DNA of 64,000 nt from JACCZX01 sp963824935 (GTDB lineage Bacteria > Pseudomonadota > Gammaproteobacteria > Burkholderiales > Burkholderiaceae_F): contig CAWGRF010000016.1 in assembly GCA_963824935.1 (NCBI GenBank), positions 1 to 64,000 of the forward strand. Reading direction: 5' to 3'. The position numbers were made by a program, and so were the translations under genes. This document shows, piece by piece, positions 16,268-25,868 of the stretch. The first letter of the stretch is position 1, and each line of letters opens with the position of its first letter. The notes under the pieces are model-generated. The model was given only the letters and a program-made list of their open reading frames with translations. It was not told the DNA's origin and made no database searches.

Positions 16268-16750
16268 TTAGCGCGGCAGTTCAACGCCGCGCACTTCATG
16301 CGCGAGACGCTGAAAGTACGCAGCGAACTCCGGGTCTTCACCCTTGAGAAGATGGGGCAGCCGATAGTAAAAGGCGTCGCGCTGCAGCCACTCGCGCATG
16401 AAGTCCTCCCATGAGTTCCAGCGGCGGCTTTGCGCCGGCGTCATGTCTTCGCTGTAGGCGGTCAAATAAGCGCGTTCGAGCAGCGAGATCAGCATGTCGA
16501 AGATCAGCAGCATGCGTTCCTGCTGCTCCGGCGTCAGATCGGGCGTTGCCGTGTTGCTACGCAGATGCAGATCAGGATTGCTGATCGCGACGCGCAGGAA
16601 ATCGTTATACGCATCCGACAGCAGTTGATAGACCTCGTCCTCCTCATTGCGCCGTTCGCGCCGCTGATCAACGAGAAACACGCCGATCGCAAGCGGCAAG
16701 CCGATAACCGTGACGACGTAGCTGGCGAGCTCCCAGAATTCGACGCTCAT
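16268..16750 (-). CDS. Hypothetical single-pass membrane protein
   Basis: A 160-residue protein starting MSVEFWELASYVVTVIG. One N-terminal membrane helix (to FLVDQ) is followed by a basic/acidic stretch (RRERRNEEDEVYQLLSD) and a soluble, mostly helical domain with many aromatic residues (RRWNSWEDFMREWLQRDAF). The architecture fits a membrane-anchored cytosolic protein of DUF type; no catalytic motif is evident. It is divergent from the acyl-CoA ligase at 16929; the 178-bp gap shows no gene. Confidence 0.6.
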   Translation of the reverse strand: MSVEFWELASYVVTVIGLPLAIGVFLVDQRRERRNEEDEVYQLLSDAYNDFLRVAISNPDLHLRSNTATPDLTPEQQERMLLIFDMLISLLERAYLTAYSEDMTPAQSRRWNSWEDFMREWLQRDAFYYRLPHLLKGEDPEFAAYFQRLAHEVRGVELPR

Positions 16751-16928
16751 ATCATGCCGGTCGCGGACATGCGCCATTGTCGCCGGAATGACAGCTTGCG
16801 AAATGGCGCCGCCACGCCGTCGGATTGCCCGCGCGTGACATCGGCGCTTGCTACGGTAAGCTAGCTGGTCACAGAGCGGTTCAAGTAGCGACGCGGTTTC
16901 AGGACCGCGTAAATCAGGGAGACAGACC

Positions 16929-18878
16929 GTGAACCGGACGCTCAGCGCTGACACTTTTCCGCGTCTGCTGGTCCAGCACGCCACCGTGCGACCGCACGCT
17001 ACCGCCATTCGAGAGAAGGATCTTGGGATCTGGCAGAGCTGGACCTGGCGCCAGATGCTGCAGGAAGTGAGCGAGGTCGCAGCCGGCCTGATGCGGGCCG
17101 GTTTCAAGCGCGGGCAGCATCTGGCGATCATCGGTGAGAACCGTCCAAGGTTGTATTTCACGATGACGGCAGTCCAGTGTCTGGGCGGTATTCCAGTTCC
17201 TATGTATCAGGACGCGGTGGCAGCCGAAATGGCGTTCGTGTTCGATGACGCCGAGATTGCCTTTGCCGTGGTCGAAGATCAGGAGCAGGTCGACAAGGTG
17301 CTCGAGGTCCGCGAGAAGGTGCCGCACTTGCAGCAGATCATTTATGACGATCCGCGCGGCCTGCGCCAGTATCAGCAAGCCGGGCTGCAGTCTTATGAAG
17401 CGCTGCGCGCAGCCGGGCGTGAGTTGCTGCAGCAACAACCCTCAGCGGTGGATGACGAAATCGCCAAGGGCCGCACGAGCGATGTGGCCGCCATGTTCTA
17501 CACCTCAGGCACGACCGGCAGCGCAAAAGGGGTCGTTCTCGGCTACGAGAATCTGATCGCCGCCGGAGCCGCCGGCGCCGAAATGGAGGCGCTGAGTTCA
17601 AAGGAAGAAGTGCTCGCTTATCTACCGATGGCATGGATCGGTCAGAACATCTTTTCGTACACGCAGTGGCTGGTGTGCGGATTCACGGTGAACTGCCCCG
17701 AGTCGGCAGCGACCGTCACTGCCGACATGCGCGAGATCGGACCGACGTACTACTTCGCTCCGCCGCGCGTGCTCGAAGCGTTGCTGACGCAGGTGATGAT
17801 CCGGATGGAAGATGCCTCGGCGATCAAGCGAAAGATGTTTCACTATTTCATGGGTGTCGCCCGCAATGTAGGCGGGAGACTATTGGATGGAGAGCCGGTC
17901 GGCCCTGTTGACCGGCTCCTTTATGCGTTGGGTGACCTGCTCGTGTACGCGCCGCTTAGAAACTCCCTCGGAATGAGCCGGGTCAGGATTGCCTACACCG
18001 CGGGCGAAGCGATCGGCCCCGACCTGTTTACTTTTTATAGATCGCTCGGCATCAACTTGAAACAGCTGTACGGCTCGACCGAGACCTCGGTGTTTGTGTG
18101 CGTGCAGGAAAACGGCAGCGTGAAGGCCGATACCGTCGGTCCGCCGGTAAAGGGCGTCGAAGTAAAGCTGACCGATACCGGCGAAATACTGATCCGCTCG
18201 CCAGGATTGTTTCGCGAGTACTACAAGGCGCCCGAAGCAACGCGCGAAGCGAAAGATGCCGAAGGGTGGTTTCGCACCGGAGATGCCGGATACTTCGACG
18301 AGGGCGGCCATTTGAAGATCATCGATCGCGCTAAGGACGTGGGCAAGCTCGCCGATGGAACACTGTTCGCGCCTAAGTACATCGAGAACAAGCTGAAATT
18401 TTTCCCGACGATCAAGGAGGCAGTGGCATTCGGTGACCAGCGTGCGATGGTGACTGCGTTTATCAATATCGACATGGACGCCGTCGGCAATTGGGCGGAG
18501 CGGCACAACCTGCCGTATGCCGGCTACACAGACCTTGCTGCAAAGGCCGAGGTGCTAGCCCTGGTGCGCGAAGCGGTCGGCAAAGTGAACGCCGATCTCG
18601 CCAACGATCCGAAGCTCGCCAATGCCCAGATTCACAGATTTATCGTGCTGCATAAAGAACTCGACGCCGACGATGATGAGCTGACGCGCACCCGTAAGGT
18701 ACGACGCCGCTTCATTGCCCAGAAATTCGACCAACTGGTCGACGCGATGTACGGGGGCTCGACCGAGCAGTATGTCGAAACGGCGGTCAAGTTCGAAGAC
18801 GGGCGCACCGGCAAGATCAGCGCGACCGTGAAGATCATCGATGCCGAAGTGTTCGCTGCGCTGAAAAAGGCGGCGTAA
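16929..18878 (+). CDS. Long-chain-type AMP-forming acyl-CoA ligase
   Basis: A 649-residue ANL-superfamily ligase resembling FadD15/ACSL enzymes. The ATP/AMP motif FYTSGTTGSAKGVVLG lies near residue 190, LKQLYGSTETSVF is the A5 motif, and GWFRTGDAGYFDEGGHLKI precedes the hinge (IDRAKDVGKL). It would convert a carboxylate plus ATP and CoA to acyl-CoA via an acyl-adenylate. Long-chain fatty acid is the family default, but its place as first gene of a Liv-type transporter cassette suggests activation of the imported acid. Confidence 0.88.
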   Translation: MNRTLSADTFPRLLVQHATVRPHATAIREKDLGIWQSWTWRQMLQEVSEVAAGLMRAGFKRGQHLAIIGENRPRLYFTMTAVQCLGGIPVPMYQDAVAAEMAFVFDDAEIAFAVVEDQEQVDKVLEVREKVPHLQQIIYDDPRGLRQYQQAGLQSYEALRAAGRELLQQQPSAVDDEIAKGRTSDVAAMFYTSGTTGSAKGVVLGYENLIAAGAAGAEMEALSSKEEVLAYLPMAWIGQNIFSYTQWLVCGFTVNCPESAATVTADMREIGPTYYFAPPRVLEALLTQVMIRMEDASAIKRKMFHYFMGVARNVGGRLLDGEPVGPVDRLLYALGDLLVYAPLRNSLGMSRVRIAYTAGEAIGPDLFTFYRSLGINLKQLYGSTETSVFVCVQENGSVKADTVGPPVKGVEVKLTDTGEILIRSPGLFREYYKAPEATREAKDAEGWFRTGDAGYFDEGGHLKIIDRAKDVGKLADGTLFAPKYIENKLKFFPTIKEAVAFGDQRAMVTAFINIDMDAVGNWAERHNLPYAGYTDLAAKAEVLALVREAVGKVNADLANDPKLANAQIHRFIVLHKELDADDDELTRTRKVRRRFIAQKFDQLVDAMYGGSTEQYVETAVKFEDGRTGKISATVKIIDAEVFAALKKAA

Positions 18879-18881
18879 GTC

Positions 18882-19144
18882 ATGAGCGCACGGACCGTTG
18901 CGGCCATCGCCTGCCTCGTGGTCGGCGTCGGGCTTGCCGCGTGGTCGCTTGCAAGCGGTCAGCTGCTGCTCGCGATCGTCGGTTTCGCATTGATCTTCGC
19001 TTTCATCTTCCTCATCCTCGAAGCGATGCACAAGGCGGCCAAACCGACACATGAGATCAAGCGCGCGTCAAACTCGGCGTGGGACATGAAGGATCAGCCG
19101 CCGGTAGGTCGGCAAATGAGCGCGCCGGCGAGGATCGTTCGTGA
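18882..19144 (+). CDS. Small two-helix membrane protein in the liv cassette
   Basis: Starts three bases after the ligase stop: MSARTVAAIACLVVGVGLAA, then a second helix LLLAIVGFALIFAFIFLIL and a short polar tail. As written, the frame runs on into livG to 19384. In the +1 frame a TGA at 19142-19144 overlaps the livG GTG start (GTGA), which is the usual coupling, so a one-base indel near the tail is likely and I end the gene there. No family was recognised. It may be an accessory of the ligase or the transporter. Confidence 0.5.
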
Positions 19145-19926
19145 GCGGACGTCCGAAAGGCGAAGTCATCCTGAACGTCGAAGGCGTCTCGCTGGCATTT
19201 GGCGGCGTCAAAGCGTTGCAACAAGTGTCGTTCGACGTTCGCGAGCACGAGATTCGCGCAATCATCGGACCCAATGGCGCCGGCAAGAGCTCGATGCTGA
19301 ACGTGATCAACGGCGTGTACACGCCGCAACACGGGCACATAACGTTTCTCGGCAAAGTGCGCGAAAACATGGACACGCATGAAGCTGCAGCCGACGGCAT
19401 TGCGCGCACGTTCCAAAGCCTGGCGCTGTTCAGGGGAATGAGCGTGCTCGACAACATCATGACCGGCCGTAACCTGCGGATGAAGACCGGTGTGCTGTTG
19501 CAGGCAATCCATCTCGGGCCGGGCAAGGCAGAAGAACTGCGGCACCGCGAGCACGTCGAGCACATCATCGATTTCCTCGAAATTCAGGCGCACCGCAAGA
19601 CACCGGTCGGCCGTCTGCCGTACGGTCTGCAGAAGCGTGTCGATCTCGGCCGCGCGCTGGCGATGGAGCCCAAGCTGTTGCTGCTCGACGAGCCGATGGC
19701 GGGCATGAACCTCGAAGAGAAAGAAGACATGTGCCGCTTCGTGCTCGACGTGAACGAAGAATTCGGCACAACGATCGTGCTGATCGAGCACGATATGGGT
19801 GTCGTGATGGATATTTCCGACCGAGTCGTCGTGCTCGACTACGGCAAGAAGATCGGTGATGGTGCGCCGGACGAAGTCCGCACCAATCAGAACGTCATCG
19901 ACGCTTATCTGGGGGTCGCGCACTGA
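19141..19926 (+). CDS. livG: Branched-chain-type ABC transporter ATPase LivG
   Basis: A 261-residue ABC ATPase of the LivG/BraF class with a GTG start. The Walker A motif is IGPNGAGKSSML (residues about 42-53), the Q-loop is ARTFQSLALF, a diverged ABC signature is RLPYGLQKRVDLGRAL, Walker B is LLLLDEPMAGMN and the switch His is in VLIEHDMGVVM. The signature reads L-P-Y-G-L-Q rather than L-S-G-G-Q, as is common in LivG proteins paired with acyl-CoA ligases. It powers import with LivF, LivH and LivM. Its TGA overlaps the livH ATG. Confidence 0.92.
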   Translation: MSGRPKGEVILNVEGVSLAFGGVKALQQVSFDVREHEIRAIIGPNGAGKSSMLNVINGVYTPQHGHITFLGKVRENMDTHEAAADGIARTFQSLALFRGMSVLDNIMTGRNLRMKTGVLLQAIHLGPGKAEELRHREHVEHIIDFLEIQAHRKTPVGRLPYGLQKRVDLGRALAMEPKLLLLDEPMAGMNLEEKEDMCRFVLDVNEEFGTTIVLIEHDMGVVMDISDRVVVLDYGKKIGDGAPDEVRTNQNVIDAYLGVAH

Positions 19927-20939
19927 TGGGTACTTACCTGCGGCGAAACTGGGCGGTCGTCGCGCTGATTTCGGTACTGGTCATCGGCATGGCGCTTCCG
20001 CTCGTCACCGGTATCAGCGCGCCCGGCTTCTATTTCGAAGTGATGCTCGGCGGATTGATGTCGGGGGTGCTGTATTCGCTGGTCGCGCTGGGATTGGTGT
20101 TGATCTTCAAGGCCTCCGGCGTGTTCAACTTCGCGCAAGGGGCGATGGTGCTGTTCGCGGCCCTGGCGGTCGCGCGGATGAGCGAGGTGATGCCGCTGCC
20201 GGTCGCATTCGTCCTGGCGATCGGTGTGATGGCCGTTTTTGCGTGGCTGATCGAGCGATTGGTGTTGCGACATCTGGTCAACCAGGACGCAGTGGTGCTG
20301 TTGATGGCGACCTTGGGCGTTTCGTTTTTCCTCGACGGCTTCGGTCAGACCGTTTGGGGTAGCGACATCTATCAAATAGACACCGGCCTGCCAAAGACAC
20401 CGGTGCTGGTCGCCGAGAACATCTTTCAGGGCGGCATTCTGATCAACACCGAAGACCTTGTCGCCGCCGCGGCGGCGGCGCTATTGGTGATTGCGTTGGC
20501 GCTGTTCTTTCAAAAGACACCGACGGGGCGCGCGTTGCGTGCAGTGGCGGACGATCATCAGGCCGCGCAGTCGATCGGCATTCCACTGAACCGGATCTGG
20601 GTCATCGTCTGGACCGTCGCCGGCTTTGTCGCGCTGGTGGCCGGCGTCGTGTGGGGTTCGAAACTCGGAGTGCAATTTTCGGTGTCGCTGGTCGCGCTGA
20701 AGGCGCTGCCGGTCGTGATCCTCGGCGGCTTCACGTCGGTACCGGGCGCGATTCTCGGTGGGCTGATCATCGGGGTCGGCGAAAAATTCGCCGAAGTCTT
20801 TCTCGGCCCGATCATGGTCAAGCAGTTCGATCTGGCCGGCGGCGGTATCGAGAACTGGTTTGCATACATGCTGGCGTTGTTGTTTTTGTTAGTGCGACCC
20901 GAAGGTTTGTTCGGAGAGAAGCACATCGACCGCGTCTGA
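19926..20939 (+). CDS. livH: Branched-chain-type ABC transporter permease LivH
   Basis: A 337-residue inner-membrane permease with about eight helices. It shows the LivH landmarks GGLMSGVLYSLVALGLVLIF, GVFNFAQGAMVLFAALA, a middle TPTGRALRAVADDHQAAQSI (the EAA-like coupling loop) and VILGGFTSVPGAILGGLIIG. The N terminus carries an extra helix (NWAVVALISVLVIGMALPLV). It forms the membrane channel with LivM. The start overlaps the livG stop, and livM follows two bases after its stop. Confidence 0.92.
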   Translation: MGTYLRRNWAVVALISVLVIGMALPLVTGISAPGFYFEVMLGGLMSGVLYSLVALGLVLIFKASGVFNFAQGAMVLFAALAVARMSEVMPLPVAFVLAIGVMAVFAWLIERLVLRHLVNQDAVVLLMATLGVSFFLDGFGQTVWGSDIYQIDTGLPKTPVLVAENIFQGGILINTEDLVAAAAAALLVIALALFFQKTPTGRALRAVADDHQAAQSIGIPLNRIWVIVWTVAGFVALVAGVVWGSKLGVQFSVSLVALKALPVVILGGFTSVPGAILGGLIIGVGEKFAEVFLGPIMVKQFDLAGGGIENWFAYMLALLFLLVRPEGLFGEKHIDRV

Positions 20940-20941
20940 CC

Positions 20942-22008
20942 ATGCTCTATAGAGAAAACGGTCAATTCAAATCCAGCTACGCCGCCGATCAGCAGCTGCT
21001 GCCGATCGCGCAGGACCGCTGGTTTGTGGTCGGGCTGATCGCGTTCGCCTACTTGGCTGTACCGGTGCTCGCGAGCGACTACATGTTTCGCGCGCTGATC
21101 ATTCCGTTTGTGATTCTCGCGATTGCGGCGATCGGGCTCAATATCCTGGTGGGCTATTGCGGACAGATCTCGATTGGAACGGCGGCGTTCATGGCGGTCG
21201 GCGCGTATGCGGCCTATAACCTTGGTCATTCGGGTCCCGCAACTTAACTTCCTGATCGTGCTGCTCCTCGCCGGCGGCATCGCCGCGCTGGTCGGTGCGC
21301 TATTCGGCATTCCGAGCCTGCGCATTAAGGGCTTGTATCTAGCCGTGTCGACCCTCGCAGCGCAGTTTTTCATCGACTGGATGTTCGCGCGAGTCAAGTG
21401 GTTCACCGATTACTCGTCGTCGGGTTCGGTGTCGACTGCACCGATCGAACTCTTTGGCTGGACGATCGAGTCGCCGGTCGACAAATACCTGTTCGTGTTG
21501 TCGATCGCTATCGTGCTGACTCTGGCGGCAAAAAATCTGGTGCGCGGGCATGTCGGACGCGCCTGGATGGCCACGCGCGACATGGACGTCGCGGCCGAAG
21601 TCATCGGTATCCCGCCGTTGAAGGCCAAGCTTTCCGCCTTCGCGGTCAGCTCGTTTTACGCCGGCGTGGCGGGCGCTTTGTGGGGGTTTGTCCACCTAGG
21701 CGCCTGGGAACCATTAGCGTTCAATATCAATCTATCGCTTAACCTGTTGTTCATGATCATCATCGGCGGCATGGGCTCGTTGCTCGGCGCATACTTCGGC
21801 GCGGCGTTTATCCTCGTGCTACCGCTGCCTGTTGAACCAGGTTCCGGGCTTGTTTGGTGTGCCGATCTCGACTGCGCTGGCATCGCATCTGGAAGCCATG
21901 ATCTTTGGCAGCTTGATCGTGTTCTTTCTGATCGTCGAACCGCACGGGCTCGCGCGTCTGTGGGCGATTGGCAAGGAAAAGTTGCGGCTTTGGCCGTTCC
22001 CGCACTGA
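20942..22008 (+). CDS. livM: Branched-chain-type ABC transporter permease LivM (two frame changes)
   Basis: The N-terminal part (MLYRENGQFKSSYAADQQLL, then helices and NILVGYCGQISIGTAAFMAVGA) breaks at 21235 in a GGG run. The next frame carries FGIPSLRIKGLYLAVSTLAA, the coupling loop GRAWMATRDMDVAAEVIGIP and FMIIIGGMGSLLGAYFG. Near 21830 the frame changes again and the protein ends VFFLIVEPHGLARLWAIG. About 355 residues is normal for LivM. The breaks look like sequence errors because all expected segments are present in order. Confidence 0.8.
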
Positions 22009-22067
22009 AAGAGGTCCAAGGCGGGATGGCCTTCATGTAATCAAAACCGGACCAAAGGAGACTCACC

Positions 22068-23484
22068 ATGGCAGTTCTGCAACGAACGAAGATAAGCGCA
22101 ATTTCCGCGCTGGCGGGAATCGCCGCGGCGGTCACGCTGAGCGTCTCGGCACCGGCCGGCGCGCAACAAAAGACGCCCGCTGCGGGCAAGGGCGAACAAT
22201 TTTTCCCCGTGCTCGTCTATCGCACCGGTGCGTACGCGCCCAACGGCGTACCTTGGGCCAACGGCTATGTCGATTATTTGAAACTGGTCAACGCTCAGGG
22301 CGGAATTAACGGCGTCCAGATCACGTTCGAAGAGTGCGAGTTCGGCTACGCAACCGATCGCGGCGTCGAGTGCTACGAGCGGCTGAAGGGCAAAGGCCCG
22401 ACCGGAGCAACACTGTTTCACCCACTGTCCACCGGCGTGACCTTTGCGATCACCGACAAGACGGTCGCCGACAAGATTCCGCTGATCACTGCGGGCTACG
22501 GCCGCGCGGACACGGTCGAAGGCGAGGTGTTCCCCTATAACTTCCCGCTGATGGGGACGTACTGGACCGCGGCCGACATCCTGGTTCAGCACGTCGCCAA
22601 AATCAACGGCGGATTCGACAAGCTCAAGGGCAAGAAGATCACGCTTGTCTATCACGATTCGCCGTATGGCAAGGAGCCGATCGCGCTGCTGACCGAGCGC
22701 TCGAAGCTGCACGGGTTCGAGCTGACACTGATTCCGGTCACCCATCCGGGTGTCGAACAGAAAGCGGCGTGGCTGCAGATTCGTCAGAACCGTCCCGACT
22801 ACGTGTTCCTATGGGGATGGGGCGTGATGAATTCGACCGCAGTGCGCGAAGCGGTGGCGACCGGCTTCCCGCGTGACCGCATGTACGGCGTGTGGTGGGC
22901 CGCGGCCGAGCCCGACGTCACGCCGGTTGGCGCCGACGCCAAGGGCTACAACGGCCTGGCGATGCAGCACAGCGATGACCGCTCCAGGATTCACGAAGAC
23001 ATTCTGAAACTGGTCCATGGCAAAGGGCAGGGCACCGGGCCGAAAGAGGAAGTGGGCACTGTGCTGTACACGCGCGGCATGATCAGCGCGATGCTCGGCG
23101 TCGAAGGAGTCCGGCAGGCGCAGTTACGCTACGGCGTGAAGCCACTGACCGGCGAGCAAGTGCGCTATGGCCTGGAGAACCTGACGATCGATGCGAAGCG
23201 GATCGAAGCGCTGGGCTTGACTGGAGTGATGCGGCCGCTTGCTACCAACTGCCGCGATCATGAAGGTTCGCGCGCAGCGCGCATCCATCAGTGGGACGGC
23301 AAGCAGTGGAACTACACGTCCGATTGGTACGAAGCCGATATGCAGATCATCCGCCCGTTGATTCGCGATACAACCACGCAAGTACGCGGCGGAAAAGAAG
23401 ATCACGCGCCGCAGCTGCGAAGCGGAGATGAGAGAGAGCGAAGGCTCCGGCGCAAAGGCGACACCGGTCGCAGCGAAGAAGTAG
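22068..23484 (+). CDS. Branched-chain-type ABC transporter substrate-binding protein LivK-like
   Basis: A type I periplasmic binding protein. It has a signal peptide (ISALAGIAAAVTLSVSAPAG, cleavage near AGA-QQK), then LVYRTGAYAPNGVPWANGYV, GITFEEC-like calcium/ligand segments and KKITLVYHDSPYGKEPI. A frame change near 23385 separates the body from the end YAAEKKITRRSCEAEM to AKATPVAAKK, giving about 472 residues, long for LivK but normal for those linked to acyl-CoA ligases. The ligand is probably an organic or aromatic acid rather than leucine; this is inferred from the neighbouring ligases. Confidence 0.82.
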
Positions 23485-23555
23485 TTAGTTCAAGGGGAGC
23501 GGGCATGCTGTGCGCAGCCCGCGACAGACGCTTGTCAAAACCCCTCGGTGCGTAC

Positions 23556-24376
23556 ATGTCTCCTGCTTCTAACGTCAACGGCATCGAGGTCATTTACAAC
23601 CATGTGATCCTGGTGCTTAAGGGCGTGTCGTCTGACGGTGCCGGAAGGAGGCATCGTCGCGCTGCTCGGCGCCAACGGGGCAGGCAAAACCACCACGTTG
23701 CGTGCGGTATCGAACTTGCTACACGGCGAGCGTGGCGACGTGACCAAGGGATCGATCGAGTATCGCGGCGAACGCATTCAGGGTCTGACCGCCTACGACC
23801 TCGTCAAGCGTGGGCGTCGTGCAGGTGATGGAAGGCAGGCGCTGCTTTGCGCACCTTACAGTCGAGGAAAATCTGCTCACCGGTGCGTATTCGCGCGGCT
23901 CATCGGGTCGCGGAGCATCGCGCGCCGACGTTGCGGCGGATCTCGACAAGGTCTACGCGTATTTCCCGCGCCTGAAGCAGCGGCGCGCCAGTCAATCGGG
24001 CTATACGTCGGGCGGTGAGCAGCAGATGACGGCGATCGGGCGTGCGTTAATGGCGCGACCGTCGATGATCTTGCTCGACGAACCGTCGATGGGACTGGCG
24101 CCGCAACTTGTCGAAGAGATCTTCGGCATCGTCCACAACCTGAATGCCAAGGAAAAGGTGTCGTTCTTGCTGGCCGAGCAGAACACCAATCTCGCGCTGA
24201 AATACGCGAAATACGGATACATCCTTGAGAATGGGCGCGTCGTGATGGATGGCGAAGCGCGGGCGTTACGCGAGAACGAGGACGTCAAGGAGTTTTACCT
24301 GGGACTATCGAAGGCTGGGCGCAAGAGCTTCAGAGACGCAAAGTTTTACAAGCGCCGCAAGCGCTGGCTCGCCTGA
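23556..24376 (+). CDS. livF: Branched-chain-type ABC transporter ATPase LivF (two frame changes)
   Basis: Begins MSPASNVNGIEVIYNHVILV. After a one-base frame change near 23631 the Walker A motif ALLGANGAGKTTTLRAVS appears, and after another near 23805 come the Q-loop region GVVQVMEGRRCFAHLTVEEN, the signature YTSGGEQQMTAIGRAL, Walker B ILLDEPSMGLAP and AEQNTNLAL. About 272 residues, with the C-terminal extension FRDAKFYKRRKRWLA seen in ligase-linked LivF proteins. It pairs with LivG to energise the importer. Confidence 0.82.
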
Positions 24377-24386
24377 CGGAGTCGCG

Positions 24387-24593
24387 ATGAACGCGCGCAT
24401 CATTGGTCTGATTGCAATCGTGTCATTGGTTGGGTGGTCGTTCGTTGGGTGCACTGGGCGTGATACCGGCGAGGCCGCTAAGACGCCGCTTCCAACCCGC
24501 CAGACGACGATCGACCCGGTCACAAAGAAGCTCGATACGGCGCGTGAAGAGGCTGAGCGGCGTCGGCAGCAGGCAGACGAGGCTTACAAGTAG
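24387..24593 (+). CDS. Small lipoprotein
   Basis: A 68-residue protein with a signal (MNARIIGLIAIVSLVGWS) ending in the lipobox FVGC, so it should be lipidated at Cys22. The mature part is short and ends in a charged helix with coiled-coil character (LDTAREEAERRRQQADEAYK). It sits ten bases after livF and 21 before the second ligase, so it belongs to the same transcript. No function can be assigned. Confidence 0.6.
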   Translation: MNARIIGLIAIVSLVGWSFVGCTGRDTGEAAKTPLPTRQTTIDPVTKKLDTAREEAERRRQQADEAYK

Positions 24594-24614
24594 CAACGAG
24601 CGGGCGCGTGGACG

Positions 24615-25847
24615 ATGACCGAGCATCTGGATAACCGAGAGGCACGCGACCCGCAGCGGCGCGAGCTGGATCTAATGGGCCATTTGCCGGGGCTCATCGC
24701 CAAGGCGCTTAAGGCTCCCGGCTGGCGGCGCCATCTTGGCGACATCGATGCCGCGCAGGTGAACAGCCGCGCTGCGCTCGCACGCTTGCCGCTGCTGCGC
24801 AAATCCGAATTGCCGGCGCTGCAGAAGGCGCAGCCACCATTCGGCGGCTTCGTTTCCGACGGGCTGGAACAGTTCGGCCGGCTGTTCGTCTCGCCCGGGC
24901 CGATTTACGAGCCCGAGGGCAAGCACGACGACGCCTGGCGGGCGTCGCGCTCGTTGTGCGCGGCCGGCTTTACGAGCGGCGATATCGTGTTGAACACGTT
25001 TTCATATCATCTCGTGCCGGGCGGCTTCATGATGGACGGCGGCGCGCGCGCGTTGGGTTGCACGGTGATCCCGGCGGGCCCCGGCAACACCGAGCAGCAA
25101 TTGGACATCATCGAGCGTCTGCGGCCGAATGCGTATACCGGCACCCCGGACTTTCTGAAGATCTTGCTCGATGCGGGCGATGCGGCCGGCCGCGATGTGT
25201 CGAGTATCAAGAAGGCGGTCGTTTCGGGTGCGGCGTTTCCGCCGTCGCTGCAGGCGATCATCAAGGCGCGCGGCATTGACGCCTATCAGGCCTATGCGGT
25301 GGCCGATATCGGCGTAATCGCGTATCAGAGTCAGGCGCGCGAAGGACTGATCGTCAACGAAGACGTGCTGGTCGAAATCGTGCGGCCAGGAACTGGCTCC
25401 CCGGTGGCCGAGGGTGAAGTCGGCGAGGTCGTGGTCACTTCGTTCGATCCGCACCGCCCATGGATTCGGCTTGCGCTCGGCGATTTGTCGGCCATCTTGC
25501 CGGGAGTCTCACCGTGCGGACGCACCAACATGCGCATCAAGGGGTGGATGGGTCGCGCCGATCAAACGACGAAGGTGAAGGGCATGTTCGTGCGGCCCGA
25601 GCAGCTCGCCGAGCTTGGGCGGCGGCACGCCGAGCTAAAACGCCTGCGCCTGGTGGTCACGCGTGCCGGCGAAACGGACGCGATGACATTGCGCGCGGAA
25701 GCTGAGTCGCATGACCCATCGCTGGCGCGCGCGGTCGGCGAGACTTTGCGCGCCATTACGAACCTAGGCGGCGCGGTGGAGCTGCTGGCGCCGGGATCGC
25801 TGCCGAACGACGGCAAAGTGATCGATGACGCCAGAAGCTACCCGTAG
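24615..25847 (+). CDS. Phenylacetate-CoA-ligase-like AMP-binding enzyme
   Basis: A 410-residue protein of the PaaK branch of the ANL superfamily. Visible are LPLLRKSELPALQKAQPPFG, FTSGDIVLNTFSYHLVPGGF, the AMP-site region TPDFLKILLDAG, AYAVADIGVIAYQSQ and the C-terminal GRADQTTKVKGMFVRPEQLA, which is the PaaK hinge. It would form an aryl- or acyl-CoA from the free acid. It closes the Liv cassette; two ligases of different classes around one importer suggest uptake and activation of aromatic or branched acids. Confidence 0.85.
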   Translation: MTEHLDNREARDPQRRELDLMGHLPGLIAKALKAPGWRRHLGDIDAAQVNSRAALARLPLLRKSELPALQKAQPPFGGFVSDGLEQFGRLFVSPGPIYEPEGKHDDAWRASRSLCAAGFTSGDIVLNTFSYHLVPGGFMMDGGARALGCTVIPAGPGNTEQQLDIIERLRPNAYTGTPDFLKILLDAGDAAGRDVSSIKKAVVSGAAFPPSLQAIIKARGIDAYQAYAVADIGVIAYQSQAREGLIVNEDVLVEIVRPGTGSPVAEGEVGEVVVTSFDPHRPWIRLALGDLSAILPGVSPCGRTNMRIKGWMGRADQTTKVKGMFVRPEQLAELGRRHAELKRLRLVVTRAGETDAMTLRAEAESHDPSLARAVGETLRAITNLGGAVELLAPGSLPNDGKVIDDARSYP

Positions 25848-25868
25848 CAGGTAGCAGCCAGGAAGACT

